A stretch of DNA of 64,000 nucleotides from Ficedula albicollis (GCF_000247815.1 NC_021677.1:2698507-2762506), one strand, 5' to 3'; shown: positions 33,263 to 49,439, counted from the first letter of the stretch. The notes: a model not told the origin generated them from the letters alone. Program-made: numbers and translations.

Positions 33263-36113
33263 CAACACAGCAGTGCTGTTATAGTCGAGGGTGTTGTGGT
33301 ATTTTCCCTTTCTCTTCAAGGTTTGTTGTGCAGCTCTTTTGTCTGTGGGGACTTATTTTCATCTGGATGGGGGGAAATGAGTTCTGTTTATCAACATAGC
33401 TTCTCAAAGCAGAGGCCTCCAACGGTTGTGTTGGATAGTTCCATGCTGTCCTGATGGATTCCATTGCATGTATGTTGGGTAGAGGGTGCTTCTGTCTGAA
33501 ATGCCTTCTGAGCACTGTGAGTGTGTGGCAGAGGTCTTTAAGCAGTCTCAGGTGCAGGATGCTGCAGGGTTTTGTGTGCCTGTTTCACCTTATTCACTGG
33601 TTATGTGAAGATACTGTAGCTTCTCCAAATGACATTGGCATATAGAAGTGTGTGTTTAGAAAAAGACAAGCAAAATGATGGGAGTAATGAAGAAGTGTTT
33701 AGGAGAAGGTAAGAAATTAGATGATTGTACAAGTCTATTTTTATTTGTGTAGAGTAAATTTTTATTAGTTCAGTCTGTCATGATTGTATCAAAGGTTGAT
33801 CTTCCAGGGTATGTTATCTCTTCTATTTAGTGCTCAATTTTCTTTTTTTATGGTTTTTTTTTTTTGAGTTCTTGTAATAACTCAGTAAACATTTCTTATC
33901 TGTGAACAGAGTTGTTACTGTGGTCAGAGTTCAGGGTTGTGGAGCTCAGCCTGTGAGAACAACACTAACCCCAAAAGATTTTCTTATCCAGCTGAAATTA
34001 ATGTTGAAGAGAAAGCTGGGACTGTGTTCCTCCAGACCTTCTGGATTGGTTTGAGCAGCATGAGCTATAGAAAATTTACTTGTTTTTAAATGCCAGGCTC
34101 AGGTGAGGATGTCCTGTCTTCTGAAAACATGTTTAATTTCAGTGGAGCTTTTTCAAAGTAGTTATCATCATCATCTAGTGCCTTCGACTTTGGTGGCATG
34201 CTTACCCAGGCAAATACCTTCTCCAGAAGTTAAATGGAGCAGGATTTCTGCTGTTAGGTCACAGCAGATCCAGAGCAAATAGAGCTGCTAGGGCTGCTGT
34301 GGAAATGTTTTTTGAGTTTCAATATTCTACTTGTGTCATGCACATGTGTGTCAAAAAGTAAGGGGATTGTGATGAAAAAGCAAGCAGAGTAGTATTTAGT
34401 GGGAACCTCAAGAAGGTTTTAAGAACAAAACTCCCAAATATAATTTTGATATTTTAGTACCTTTGGCAGATGTGGTATTTGAGTCATCCCAGAACTGGAG
34501 GAATGTAAGGTGCTGTTAGAAGATTCAGCTTGGCTGAACTGTGCAGGTGCTACTGGAAGCTCCAGAGAGGCTGGATATATGTGGTTTTTGGGGCAGTCAG
34601 TGAGGGCTGATTTTTGGATATCTAAATTATGTGATCAGTGTAAGTGATTTATTTAAATACAATTATGAAAAGGCAGTAGTAAATGCTTATGCACCTTGTA
34701 ATGGGGCACATTATTTAGGAGAGAAGTCAAGAGCTTGGGGAATTTTTTTCCTGTGTTTTGAAGTTAATAGTTAGTGTGAAATCCTTGGTGTGCCGCAGGA
34801 GGCCAGTGGCAGTCCCGTCATGTTTGCTGGTGGGAGAGCCCAGCTGCTGGCTGGTTCCTGGCTGTCTCCAGCTTTCTACACGTCTGGCTCTGAGAAAACA
34901 GCTTTGGGAAGGAGAGAGCTTTGAAGTTTTCTTCTGCAGCTGGGACAAAACCCATTAGAGGATTCTAAACTGAGGTGTTGGTATGATTATTTTAATTGCT
35001 CTTAAGATATCGAAATGTTCATTTGCATAAATCAAATCACAGCTTCAGAATAATTATGCTGTGCTTTTGGTTAGTTTTCATCTGATCAGAGTCACTGCAA
35101 TGTCTAGCTCAAGTTTTATGTGACTCATCTGCAATTTAAATGCCTATTACCAGAATTTTCACGTGCTTGGTATGATTAAGTGATCTAATTAAGGTATTAT
35201 TGGTATTGAATTTGTCTCTGGGAGCTGATCAAGGCTTCAGGGAAGTTATGGTTTATACCAGTCTGCAGTTACACTGGGGTCCATCCAGAGAGCCTTTTTC
35301 TTAGTATTTAGCTTAACTACATGACAGACAATTTTAAGGCTGGCGTTTGACAGGTGTGGAAGGGCATAGAGGACACCTGGAAGGTAAACTCAGTGCCTTT
35401 ACCCCCATGACTGTCACTGAAACATGAATTTCTGCAATGGGGTGGAACAGGGCTCAGGGAGAGCACCTGCCTTTGGTGAATGGATTAGGTTACTGTACAT
35501 CGTAAGTTACTGGAACCTTGTCGTTGTTTATGTGTACATACCCATGCTCCCTAAGCTATTTTGGGCCCCATCACATGGCTTGATCACTTTCATTTTCACC
35601 CCAGTGAAATTCTTTGAGCTGTGGCAGTTGTGACATTTGTCTGTTCTTGGAAGCCTGATGGTGTTTACAAGGAGTAGGTTGGATACCTTGTGTAACAGGT
35701 AGCATTGACTCACAATTAAGAGCTTATGAGTTATGTCATCATTGCTAAACATTTGAATTCGTTTTTCAGTTGTGCTGCTGAACGCTGTGCTACTTTTGTG
35801 TGTAGAAATGGTGGGAGGTTTTAAATGAAAGTTGAATTTAACAGCACAAAGGTAGGACCCCTGCTTGAAAAATGAGATGTAGTGCTCTGCTGCAGCTTGT
35901 CTCAGTCCTGTGCAACCATCTAAAGCACTTAACTGCAGTGACCTGCTGCTGCTGAAGTCCTCCTGTGGGCACTGGTAAAGTGTGAGGGCCTTGTTCTGGC
36001 CACAAGAAACTATATAGAAAACAACTTTAGACCAGCTCATTTGGAGAGCATAATTGTGTCCTGATTTTTCTTTTCAAAGTAGCAGCTTCTGGAAAGCTTG
36101 GAATAGTGCATAA

Positions 36114-37237
<1,124 letters not shown>

Positions 37238-39256
37238 ATCTTTTTATTTTGGTTTTTTTACCTGTTGTGGAACAAGGTTTTAGCATTTCTTAGAGTTAAT
37301 GGCTTAAATAATTGCTCCTCCAGGTAACTAGTAAGAATAATTTGGAAAAGATAAAACCATCTAGGAATGTGAGAATTATGTAGTTGGTTACCATTTTGAG
37401 TGTGAATACTTGCTTTGAATGTTTTTATAGCGTTGCCTTTCCCTGGAAGTATGTTTTGTGTTGCTCTCTGAAATCACCACATACTTATTTTTTTGAGTTA
37501 TTTTGAGGCCTCTGCAACTATTCAAATGGAAAAGAAAAAAAGTTCTCTTCCACTCGCTTGTTTAGGATGTCTTTCCAGCCTTCCTAACATGATGGATTTT
37601 TTTTCCTGTAAGCAGCTGGACAGTGTACTACAAGTGCCATGTTTCTATATCCTGTTGCCAAAGATTATGTAAATGCCTCTATTTTTCTCCAGCACTTGTA
37701 AATATTTTCCCTAGTTCTTAGAAACTCCATTCTGACTGTGTGCCTTCAGCAGCTGTGGAGTTCAGTAAACTTCTGGAGTTAGGGAGTGATGGGATGCTTA
37801 AATGTTTAGGGTGATATCAGAAGGGCATTTAAAGTGATTTTGGTATGTGGTTGCATTCTGCTTTTGCCTGAAAATGGATGCATGCTTTTCATAGTTTTGT
37901 TTGGTTATTTTTTAAAGCTTTCTTTTAATAGTTACCCAATCTGCCTGACATGTAAAAATTGTCAATATTTAGTCCTTTTGTTTTTCTTACAAGCTAATCT
38001 TGTCTTGATTGAAGATCTTTCTCAGTTCTGCTTTGCCTCATGGGCAGTAGTATGTGCTGTGTATTGCCTGTTTGCCAGTTCAGTAAGAAGCTGGTAAACT
38101 AGGACAATGAGTACTTTGAAGAAAATTTTAAATATTTTACAGCTATTCCTGCTGGAAATGAAAACTTCTGCAGTGCAGTTCTAGGCTTGATGAAATTAGT
38201 GATTGGAGTTCATGCCAGAGGAATCTATTTTGTGACTGTAGCTTGTAAACAAGAATGCTTCATGTACAGTGCTCACATAGAATATTCTAATTCATCACCT
38301 GCACTCTCTATTACTTAATTGCAAACTGCAGCAGAGGATTTAAAAACTACACGAAGTTCATCAACAGAAAACTAAATTGGGAAACTTAAATTTTGGATTG
38401 ATGCATGTCCACATTATACAAAAATATATACGAGAGGGAATAAAAAATTAAGTAACTTGGGAATTTGTTTTGGTTCAAAAGCTGTACATTATTTAAGATA
38501 CTGTGGTTCAGGACAAATCAGGCCAGGCTTGCAAAGGTGGCAGGAATTCTGAGAGGCTCTAGACAAATGCAGAAATCTTATCAGCTGATATGTACAGGGC
38601 CATAATCCGGCAGATACACAAGATGAATGGCCTGACAATGTTTTCCTACCTATTTTGGGTTTTTTATTTATTGAAGAAATTACAGATTTCTGTGAGCTGT
38701 TGCCATTTTCCCTTCTCTCTCCCCAAGAGCTGACAGAGGGGAGGCTGTGCACAGCCAGGCTGGGTGGTCCTATTGTAGTACTTCAGCCTCAACTAACTGC
38801 TCAGCTTTCTTTTTTTTTTTTTTTTTTTTTTTTCAGATGGCTCAATAGACAAGATACTGTTCTTTTTTAGTTGCCTACATAAAAATGTAGTAGCTGTAGT
38901 TCTGTTTTACTTGGCTTGATGTTGCTTTGCAGCTCTCAGTAGAATTCTGCCATTGCTGGCAGGATCAGCTCCTTTGGCATTTTGGATGCTTGTGTTGCAC
39001 TCAAGTGTGAGTAAGTGGGGTTCCCTGTGGATGTTTATTCAAAAATATCATCCCCCCCCAAGAATAAGATAAAAATTGTGGATGCATAGACTTGTCTTGC
39101 CTCAATGATGTTGAATGATATGGACTCATATGGCATGTGCACCTGAAATTTCCTAGTTATTAAGTTATGCTTAAGTGCTTTGTAAATACTCAGGCTTCAG
39201 TAATCATATTCTTTGTTCTTTATAGTTTTATAATCCTTCTCTAAAGTAGCATCTAG

Positions 39257-40626
39257 GTCAGTAATGTTTGAAAATCAAAAGGACATAAAGAGAAGAAAAA
39301 TTATTAGGGTCCATCTACTTGAATTTTTTTTTAATACATAAATATTGGTTGGGATAATTTTGAAGAAAAACCAAACAACTATACTTCAAAATTATTTCCA
39401 ACAAAAGTTTTTGTTTCTGAACAAGTTTTTAGCATGCTGGATTTCATCATGGATGCATAGCTGTCTACCAGTTGTGTGATTCAAACTAACTTTTGTTTGC
39501 CACGAACCTGGTGGTTCCTCAAAATTTCTTTTTGTTCCATTGGAGGCACCAGACTAATGTAAATAATATCAAAAATAGGGATTTGATTCAAAAGGTTTTA
39601 AAATAGATGATGCTGGGGAAATTTGAAATGAAAAGTCTTAGAGAAGAATGAGAAGGGCCTTCAGAGAGTTTTAAGAATCTTATTTTAAGAGAGATTGTGC
39701 TTTTGTCAATCAAATAAGGAGCAGTTATATATAAAATATAACTGTACTTACATGCTTTTAGTATTAGAAAAGCCTGGGAGTGATAGTGCAGGTTTGACCT
39801 GTTTGACTATGACATGTTGAAACAAGTTTTACAAAATGAATAAAGAGAAAAGATTGTTGTTGTTTGGTGGATCTTTTGTTGTTTTGGGGGTTTTGTTTTT
39901 TTTTTTTTCCAGTCTGATCGTTACTTCTGGTTTTTTTTTTTTTGTCAGTAATGTTTGAAAATCAAAAGGACATAAAGAGAAGAAAAATTATTAGGGTCCA
40001 TCTACTTGAATTTTTTTTTAATACATAAATATTGGTTGGGATAATTTTGAAGAAAAACCAAACAACTATACTTCAAAATTATTTCCAACAAAAGTTTTTG
40101 TTTCTGAACAAGTTTTTAGCATGCTGGATTTCATCATGGATGCATAGCTGTCTACCAGTTGTGTGATTCAAACTAACTTTTGTTTGCCACGAACCTGGTG
40201 GTTCCTCAAAATTTCTTTTTGTTCCATTGGAGGCACCAGACTAATGTAAATAATATCAAAAATAGGGATTTGATTCAAAAGGTTTTAAAATAGATGATGC
40301 TGGGGAAATTTGAAATGAAAAGTCTTAGAGAAGAATGAGAAGGGCCTTCAGAGAGTTTTAAGAATCTTATTTTAAGAGAGATTGTGCTTTTGTCAATCAA
40401 ATAAGGAGCAGTTATATATAAAATATAACTGTACTTACATGCTTTTAGTATTAGAAAAGCCTGGGAGTGATAGTGCAGGTTTGACCTGTTTGACTATGAC
40501 ATGTTGAAACAAGTTTTACAAAATGAATAAAGAGAAAAGATTGTTGTTGTTTGGTGGATCTTTTGTTGTTTTGGGGGTTTTGTTTTTTTTTTTTCCAGTC
40601 TGATCGTTACTTCTGTTTTTTTTTTT
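39257..40626. repeat. Two-copy tandem duplication, period 687
   Basis: Copies 39257-39943 and 39944 to about 40626 begin GTCAGTAATGTTTGAAAATC and each ends in a T run after GATCGTTACTTCTG. I saw no difference between them apart from T-run length. The boundary at a T run suits either slippage-type duplication or a false duplication at a hard-to-assemble tract. Confidence 0.92.
39857..39912 (+). other. G/T-rich tract in intron 2
   Basis: The + strand is made almost entirely of T and G (TTGTTGTTGTTTGGTGG, then TTTTGTTGTTTTGGGGG). It recurs at about 40543-40600 in the second copy of the 687-bp duplication. It is roughly complementary in composition to the A/C-rich tract upstream of exon 2. Confidence 0.7.
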
Positions 40627-43600
40627 GTTCCTGGGACCATAGGGAATTAATGATCATGAGGATGAAGAATACCCTAAAGTCCAGTGTTAGAGTGTTTATT
40701 TTGAATTCTAATGTCACTATTTTGCATTTGTAAGAGGAAGTGAGTAATGAGTTGGAAAAATGAGTAATAAGAGGATTAGGGCTTTAAGAGGGGAACATAA
40801 TTTAGCCAGGTGAATGGATAATGGGCTGACTTACCTTAGCCTATAGCAGGAGAGGAGGGTGATCTAATGGTGACTGTTGGAGATATTAGGGTACTTTTGT
40901 ATGAGGAGAGGTCCTAAACAAGTGAGACTAAGTGAATTTTAAAAGAGTAGAAGCTAGCAGAAAAATGGAGACTGCATGGAGCAATAATGACTTGATGTTT
41001 TCCTGTGTCTGTTTCAGCTTTGTCAAGCAAAGAGAAAATAAGAAAATGGTTAAAAGAAGTATGAAAAATAGATTTTGACATTTTGTTACCTTTTGGAAGC
41101 TCCTGTTTGTTGTATTGCTAGAAATTGTTGAGTACGGGTGTGAATAAATACCAACTACACAGTGTCTGAAGTCACAGATGATTTTTTACTTGTTTTAAAG
41201 ATCAGATGTTATTCTCACTGCTCTTTTCCCTGAAAGGCAGTGTCTGTGCTTACATGCTCTTTTTATGCTGGTCTGGATTTTAATAGCTGTGGACTGGAGA
41301 GATCTGGTATTTGAAGCCTTTTTCTGCTTCTGGCCTCACACGTTAAGACTGCTGACCTTTTATGAGTGATCTAAGGAGGTAAATAACTAAGCAGTGTGTA
41401 CATTTTCAAAAGAAAATACCCTTACATACAGCATAGGTGATCAGGCTTTCATCATTTATGGAAATGGTATGAGAAGTGTGTTGCTGTCCTTTCGGTCAAC
41501 TGTGCCCCAAATCATGGAAAGGGGAGTGTTGCATCCCAAATGGGAAGCAGTGCAGGCTGTGGAGGAGGAGAATCAAAACATCTGTTTCTAAGCCTGGTCT
41601 CTTGTGCTCATCTGGGAAGGCAGAAAGTTTTCCCAGGGCATGGTGTTTGTCTCTGGAAATAATTTTCCTTTGTTTTGCCTCTTTCCTGAGGTGAGATGCA
41701 TTTGGGAAAGCACATATGAGAAGAGAGGCTTCCAAAAGGCTGTCTGCAGTAGGCTCCAAGAGGAGTGGAGTGGTCAGGGTGGTGCTGCCCATCTGCTTCA
41801 GGGAGCCAGGCTGCTTCCCTTCTGTTGCCATGGGAAGCAGTGACCTTCTCTGTATTGCATTCAGAGGTGACTTTTCAGGGAATTACCACCTGATTTTTTT
41901 TTTTTTCAAGGGGAATCACCTTCTTATTGATTTAATTTGGGTTGTCTTCCTAAGGGGATTTTGAAGATGAGTCTCCAGTAAGCCTTACCAAGCTCATCAT
42001 TCATAAAACCCTCCAATATTGTGGATCTGCCAGCAGTCATTGCAGGCGTAGGAGTGAATGTGTAACTTCATTGCAGGCTCCTGCAGCACAGCCCCCAAAG
42101 GGAGCTGAACAGTGGCTCATCATCTGCCCTTGTAGCTGCCTCCATGGTTATTTCACCTCCTGTCTCCAAAGAAAACATCATCACCTCTGTGCTGTGTCAG
42201 ATTGTATTGCTGGTAGAGTGCAGCTGGAAGCTTGACTGAAAATACGGTGTGAAGGATGTTCCTTTTGGCTTCCAGGGGTCTGCAGGCAAACTGTTCTTTA
42301 GCACGGCCGAATTCATTGGGAAAACGAATCATGGGAAGCAATATAAATGATCTCCAGATTAAACTGGGCACCAGTAGGCCTGTGGGCAGCTGCAGTGATG
42401 TGGCAGGATGGAAGGTGTCTGGTTAGTAAGAGATGCTCGTAGCTCAGAAATGCTTTTCTGTTCCACTGGTGACAGCAGTAAGATATTCAGCAGTGCACTC
42501 CTAAGGAAAAGCAAGTGATGTGAGTGGATGCACTCAGTGCAGTCACCCCATTCCAGAACTGGGCAGTGATATTCTCCCTCCAGCCTTCCAACTCAGGGTA
42601 TTTGCTAATCAACAGGCTCGCTCCAGACAAAATGCCAAATGTCAATAGCGTTGCAACAGAGCTCAGAGAGATGGAAAAATTGCTGTTGGATGTGTTCCTG
42701 GTGGATGAGAGCAGGCTTTTCCCCCTCTCCTTCTCTTACCCTGCTCTCCCATGAAGATCAGAGAGGATAGAGGAAAAGTGATAATAATTGTGTTCTGTGG
42801 TCACAACACTGTTTTCACTTGCCCAGTCAGTCCTGCTGCAGCTCAAAGAGCGATTTGGTCTGATATGGGCTCTTCTGTTTTAAAGGGTTTTGGAAGAAGA
42901 ATAAAGTGGTTGAGCTGTGTGGTTTAATTACTGCCCGTGGGCTGGGCTCAGCGAGGGCTCTGTGCGTGCTCTGAGGCTGTTGCAGCAGGACAGATTTTTA
43001 TTTATGACTTTTGCAGCTTCATGCTAAGTTTCAGAATAAACCACCATCAGCTTATGCTGGCGTTTCCCCCCCTCAAATTTATGCAATTTGCTTGACTTCT
43101 TGTTCTTTCTTACATGCATTCCTTCAAAATTAGGAAAAGAATTCTTATGGCCCTAAATTCCCAGGGAGGCTTGTTTTCTCCCTGGTCTTTGTGACTTAGA
43201 CGTGGCCCTTGTCACTCCAGGGACTCCTGAGAACACAGGGTGACAGTGACTCTCCCTGGAGTGGGTTTTGGGGAATTGAGTGTTTTCTCTCTGTAGGTTG
43301 GGGTTGTCAGCAGGATGGGTTGCTATGACTCAATAATGCAACCGTTGCATCCGAGTAACTCGAGGATTGCCTTCCCTAATATCAGATCAGCATGCAACTT
43401 GTGTGTGTTTAAAATAGCACTTAAAAACCTGTATACAAATAAGCATCTCTCTTCATACAGCTTTTCTTTAAAGCAGTGAGCAAGGGGAGAAGTTGTGCCA
43501 AACTGACATCTTGGGAAGCAAGATGATGGATGATGTTCAAGTTCACCCATTGCTGTCGCATACTTGAAGCTTCTAAATGAGCTTTATCTATAGTGTGGTG

Positions 43601-43627
43601 TCTTGGGGCTTTTTCTCCTTTCACAAC

Positions 43628-43731
43628 GCCTGAAATTCTTGTTTGCTATTTATTAAATGTTGGGGTTGGTATGTTTAATGCCTGAAATCCTTGTTTGGTA
43701 TTTATTAAATGTTGGGGTTGGTATGTTTAAA
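43628..43731. repeat. Two-copy tandem duplication, period 52
   Basis: Copies 43628-43679 and 43680-43731 begin GCCTGAAAT and differ at two positions. Confidence 0.9.
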
Positions 43732-46728
43732 TGAGAAGCAAAGCTGTGTTAATCAATCGATTTTCTGTCAGTTTGGGAAGCGCAGTGCCAGAACAAGCTA
43801 GAAATGCCTCTGTAAACAACTTACGCTTCAACATGCTAGCAGATGTTATTCTATCACTTTGAACTGTGCATCACTGAAGTGTATTGGGATGTCTTAAAAT
43901 AGTCAGGGGTGGTGGCCAGGAACGGTAGACTTCTATAGATGGTGAGGCTGTTTTGCTGCTGCAGTGAAATAAGCCAGAAGTACATGCTGCTGCGGTCGTT
44001 GGCTTGCTCAAGGTCAGCCTGTTCAAAGTCAGCTGCTCTGCTCTGAGCATGGTTACTCTCAGTGCTATATGTAAGAGAGTCCTGATAATGTAAGGAATTG
44101 CTGTTACAAGTGAACTGGGACACTTAACAAATTTTCCCCCTCTCTTTAAAGTCACAGAGCTGCAGCTGCTGGTTTATTTCCTTATCTGAGCAAACGGAAC
44201 TTAATGTCAAGATAAGCTTTTGTGGCTTGTGTCTGTGAACAAATTGTTTTATTGATTTGGCAAGACTTTGTTTGTACTTTTTGCATTCTGTTCATTAATT
44301 GTTCTATTGAATTTCTGTTTTAAACTCCTCCTTCATGATTAATAGGACCTAATGAAAACCATTATGAGTATCATCCAGGAGTGGCAATCTTAGCTCATCA
44401 TAATTTCATGTTTATGTAGCTATTTGATAGCAAATGTATTTTCAATTCTCTCATTATTTTCTAGTCAACATAACATAAACATAATGTGATCTCTAATACC
44501 TTATTACTCTCTGTTCATAGAAGCAGAAAACAAGAGTAGATTTTTGATAATGATGTGGGTTTTTGGTTTCATGTTTGGGACTTCCTTTTAAAATTCTGTA
44601 GAAATGAGTGTCAGGGTTACTGTAATTTTGCAAGGTTTTTTTGGTTTTTTTTAATCCTCTCTGACGATCCAGAGGAGATTCATGAGGATGAGAGTGGATG
44701 AAATGACATCCAGCCTTCATGTTGGGTTTTTTCCTGAGCTGGGCATTTTCTGAGTAACATAATCTGGGATAACACATGAAGCATTTGAAGGTACCATGTA
44801 CCTGCTGGAGATTCTAGTAATGCCAACCCAGATTTCAAGTTAGTCATGATGACTGGAGCAACAATGTAAATCAGAATTTAAATGAGGGTTCTCCTAGTCT
44901 TTAGGTTGCTTCAGTTGAGCAGAAAGGAAATTCATGATTTTCAAGGCAGAAGAGCTCTTGGTTCTTGCTATATTTCATTTCTGCTGAGATTAAATGATAG
45001 ACCTGTTTGCCACAGCTAAAGTTTTGGGAAGCAGCTTTTATTTTTCACACATTAAAATAGATCTGCTGAAACATGATCCTTTTTTTTTTTTTTTTTCACT
45101 GCACTGATATTTAAGTCTCAAAGATCTGTTCATCGTCCATCTGCCCGTACGAGCGTGGCTGTATCAGATATCTCAGCTGCAGAAAATATCAGTGGTAGCT
45201 GCACTGCTGCATTTGTAAATATTGTGACAAATTGCTCCCACTGGGCCTTTCTTGCAAATATGGCTGTGCATTCCTGCTGTAGTACTAGATCTGAAACAGT
45301 GTGATGGAAAGCCAAGCCTCTGCACATCCTTGGCTGCATCCTTGGAGTTTTGTGGGTGAAGGCTCCTCCTGCATCCATGGCATCCACCAGGAGAGAAGAG
45401 GATGGAGCAGATGTGGGAAGTGTGTTGAGTGGAAATTCAAGTGCAGATCGATATGTGAGCGTGTTTAGGACACTTAATACTCACGTGGAGTCAGACCAAA
45501 ACCAGCAGGAAAATCCTAGGGAATTAAAAAACAAAACACTGCCTCTTGTGAATTCAGGCACTGATTGGAAAGTGGTGTGGTGTCTAGGATAAAAAGAACT
45601 GTTTAAAAGTTTAAAACTGTTATAAAGTTTATATGAAAATAAATTGCCTGAAATGCCTGGACTGATTTTATACCATACGTTTGAAGGTCCTTAGTCCTAC
45701 AGTGCTAGCTAATGTTTTTAAGGGTTTTTTGGTTTGGTTTTTTTTTTGTTTATTTGGACTGTAAAAACAGCTTCTAACAAGTGAAATTGGATAAGAGGGT
45801 TGGGAGGAACAAGCCAAAAGCATTTCACAGATAAGATTTTCAAGCAGTTGCATTTTGAGACTATGATGTTACCTTAAGAACATTTCCCCCTTTGTAAATA
45901 CCAAGGATATTTTGGTTGTCCCAGGACGGTGTAGCAGTCTCTCACAAAATACCATCTTTATCATCAAAATATCTCTGTATGTGGTTACCTTTTTTCAGAA
46001 TTGCACTGTTGAATTTTCATTGGTATTTTGAATGCCTTCTTGGATGTTTTTGAGAATGATAGGGTCTGACTCTGGTAGTGAATCTCTAAGTATTCAAAAT
46101 GTTTAAGCCACCTAATACTTCATGATGCAATCTTTCACAAGAGTACACTTTATTATTTCAAGTGTAGTGCACAGAACATTTTTTAATGTTGAAGATTCAA
46201 AATTAATGTGAACTTAAAATATATTTTAATTGCCCAAAATTGATTCTAGGAGTTGAATTGAAACAGATTTTACCGTTATTTTTGTTGCTTTCTTTCAATG
46301 AAACATAATTCCCTGATAACTTTCAAACATGTGCACTTCATGGCTTCTTTGAAAAACTGCTGGCATCACCTCACTTATGTACAAGGCTTTTGTATAAATA
46401 TAACACTATATGAAGCTTTTGTACTGCTTATTATTGTTGTTTTATCAACTGAAAAACTGTTAGGGTGTGCTGTAGGTCATAGATCACTAATAGCATTTGG
46501 TACTTGCCAAAAAGATATGTTGGCAAAAGCTGTGTTCACACTAATAGTATTTGAGTCTTGTTCTTGGTGCCTTTTTTTTGAACCCCAGTTAATGTTTAAA
46601 TTTTTCTCACTCTTTCACTGCTTGCCATCCAGTCAAGATCTTGTTTGTTTGAATAAATTATGCTGTATGTCTACACATATTTTGTTGAGTGTTTTTAATA
46701 TCTTGAGTTATTCTTAAAGAATACAATG

Positions 46729-46825
46729 AACCTCCTCTCCAGGTTGAACACCCCCAGCTCTCTCAGCTGCTCCTCATAAGATTTATGTTCCAGACCCTTC
46801 ACCAGCTTTGTTGCCTTTCTCCACA
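46729..46825 (-). mobile_element. CR1 LINE internal fragment
   Basis: The + strand reads as the reverse complement of the CR1 region near the end of its reverse transcriptase ORF: CCTCCTCTCCAGGTTGAAC, then CCCCAGCTCTCTCAGCTGCTC, CTCATAAGA and CCAGACCCTTCACCAGCTTT. Order and spacing match CR1. It is about 100 bases, has no intact coding and is inserted antisense to HIPK3. Confidence 0.8.
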
Positions 46826-47757
46826 GTCATGCTGGCTCAGCACTGTGTGGAGAGGCAGCTGGTTTTGGACACTTCACCTCTCTGGAAAAGTAGCTAGAAG
46901 TAGAGCAAAGAGCCTCAGCATTTTCAGTAACAAGAGCTGGAAAAGTAGAACAGGAGGATATAATTTGTAGATTATATGGTATGGCTGCTGACTGCTTTGG
47001 TTTTCCTATAGCCTTGAATTATTTCAACGATTTCCAGTAAGAAAGTCAATGGAAAGCTTTCCTGTGCCCACAGAGTAGCTGGGACAGCTCTGTAGTTGTC
47101 TGTGACTGTGCTAACTTCTGCAGAGAGAGGCACTAAAAAAACGTGGAGTGCTTAACTCATTCTCAAGTTTATTTCTGCTGCTTTTTAACTGCTCTCTTGG
47201 CCCTGCCATGAGCTTCTCAGTGAGTCTTCTCTCACTGAGTTGGCAGTGATCTGTTTTGTTCTGACCAACACCACTTCCATCCCTAGTGTTATTTTGCTTT
47301 ATGTGATTTTTCCTGTTTGATGTAGTGTTTAATATATTCAGCTGCTAAAAGCCTACCCAAAAAAAAAAAAAAAAAAGAGGAAACTGACTGGTATTTAGCA
47401 AGGGAAAAACCCTGCAACCCTGCAGGGTGTTCCATAGTAGGATAATTAGGAATTAACTTGTGTCATTAGTGCCCCAGTGCTCCACCCTGCCTGTGGAATG
47501 ACTGTCCCACAGGGATGGTAGCTGCTGGAGTGGTGCCTTGTGCCATTTGGGATATTCAATTTGTAGCCACGTCCTTGCCTTCCTGAAAGAGCAACTTCAG
47601 GATTGCCTAAGACAAATTAGCACTAATTTTGTTCCACTTAATCTCTCTACACACCACTTCTTCTGAGGGTATGATTATTAAAAATCTACATATATAAAGC
47701 ACCTTTTCTTCTTCATGTGTGTGTCCGTAGCATCATTATTAGACTGACTACAAATAT

Positions 47758-47864
47758 CATCAAGTGACTCCCCACTGACTCTGTTCTAACATAGAAGTAT
47801 CTGATAGATACCATCAAATGACTCCCCACTGACTCTGTTCTAACATAGAAGTATCTGATATAAA
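47758..47864. repeat. Two-copy tandem duplication, period 54
   Basis: Copies 47758-47811 and 47812-47864 begin CATCAAGTGACTCC or CATCAAATGACTCC and differ at one position before the ends. Confidence 0.9.
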
Positions 47865-48394
47865 ATTAAAGGAGACATCCCCAAACTTAGTCTAATATTT
47901 AATTTATTAAATTAGATGGATGCCCACCCATGGTTTCCTGTTCTGCAGGTATTTTTTAACCCTTCAGCATTTTCATTCTGTGTATCCAGAGGCCTGAGCT
48001 TGTGTGAGACCACTGACTCTCTTGCAGGCTTGTATGAAATAATTCCACTGAAATACCCTCCAACCACTTTGTTAACCAATGTTAACATTCCCCCAAGATA
48101 CAGAATCTGGATCCATGTAACCATTTCAAAGAAGATGGTGTTACCTGAATGTGGAATGCCAGATGCATAACAACAACCTCAGCCCTTCCTTCTTCTTTAC
48201 TGACACAATGAAAATTCTAATAGAAGTTAATCACTTTATAATTAGTGCTGTTCTCCCTCCAGACGCAGGAGGCCTGCAATTTCCTAGTTTTAGCATGGTC
48301 CTTGTTTTGGGTTTCCATGTGTTTCTGCTGGTGGGTGCCAGGCTTGATTTTAGCTTTGCTTTTTAAGGTTGGAAAGATATTTTCAGACATTTTT

Positions 48395-48397
<3 letters not shown>

Positions 48398-48442
<45 letters not shown>
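48398..48442. repeat. T homopolymer, 45 bases
   Basis: A pure T run in intron 2. It is not followed by a plausible exon. Confidence 0.9.
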
Positions 48443-48443
<1 letters not shown>

Positions 48444-49439
48444 TGGCTGTGCCTTAAGAGACGGCTCTTTTCTTCTTGAGACAAACTTAACATTTTGTCA
48501 AGCATGTGATTTACATGCTTTGAATTAAAAGGCAGGTTAAAACACAGGTTAGTGTGTTTTAGCAAATCAAAAAGTACAATGGCAGTTGTTGGAGTGGATT
48601 CATTCTGCAGTTTTTAAGTTGCAGTGGCATAGCTTAATTTTTCTTCTGCATGAGACAATGTCCATTTAGTTCCTTGTAAAGATTCTTCAAAGGTTTTGAG
48701 TTTTTCATAGGAGAATGAAAATACTGAAATGTCTTTGTGTATGTTGCACCTCTAACTTTCCAGTGGTTGAGCTGTGAGGACAAGCAAAAGCACCAGTTTT
48801 GAAAGTGGACTGTGATCAGCTTGTTGGAAGGGGCATTTGGTGGCCTGCACTTGCACTTGTGAAATGAGTGCTGCAAGAAACTCCTGCAGTAAGAAATCTG
48901 ATGTTTTCTGGATGGGTGTAATCTAGTGCCAGAGGTACAAACAGCAGCTGCAGGGTAGAGGGAAGATTCAAACTAGTGACTCCTGCAGGGTGAAAAGGGA
49001 GAAGTTGGTGGTTGTCCTTGCTGGTTTGCAGTAGCTATTTGGCAAGTCAGTGTGTGCATAGCTCTGGACTAACTCAATAATATGTGTGCTGCCTTTGCAT
49101 GCTATAGAAAGCAAAACAGAGATTGAGGGTTGTTCATTGTTGTCTGGGAAGAGTAGTAGTGCAAATTTGAAGAAACAGCAACAGCAAAGTGTAATTAAGT
49201 CCAGAGGTTGTTGATAGGTTTGTTTGCATTTGTGTGGCATGACAGCAGATTCTCTTCTTCAGCAGAATGTGGCACAAGTGCGAGAAGCTTCCTGACCTCT
49301 GAAGTGGAAATAGTTTCCTGATGTTGACTAAGAGCCTGTATTCTTAGTTCTCTCTCCAGCTCATTGCTCAACGCTTGCCTCTCATGGCACTGCCACTGCA
49401 AGAGGAGCAAAAAACTCTGCAGACAGGGCAGGGAACTTT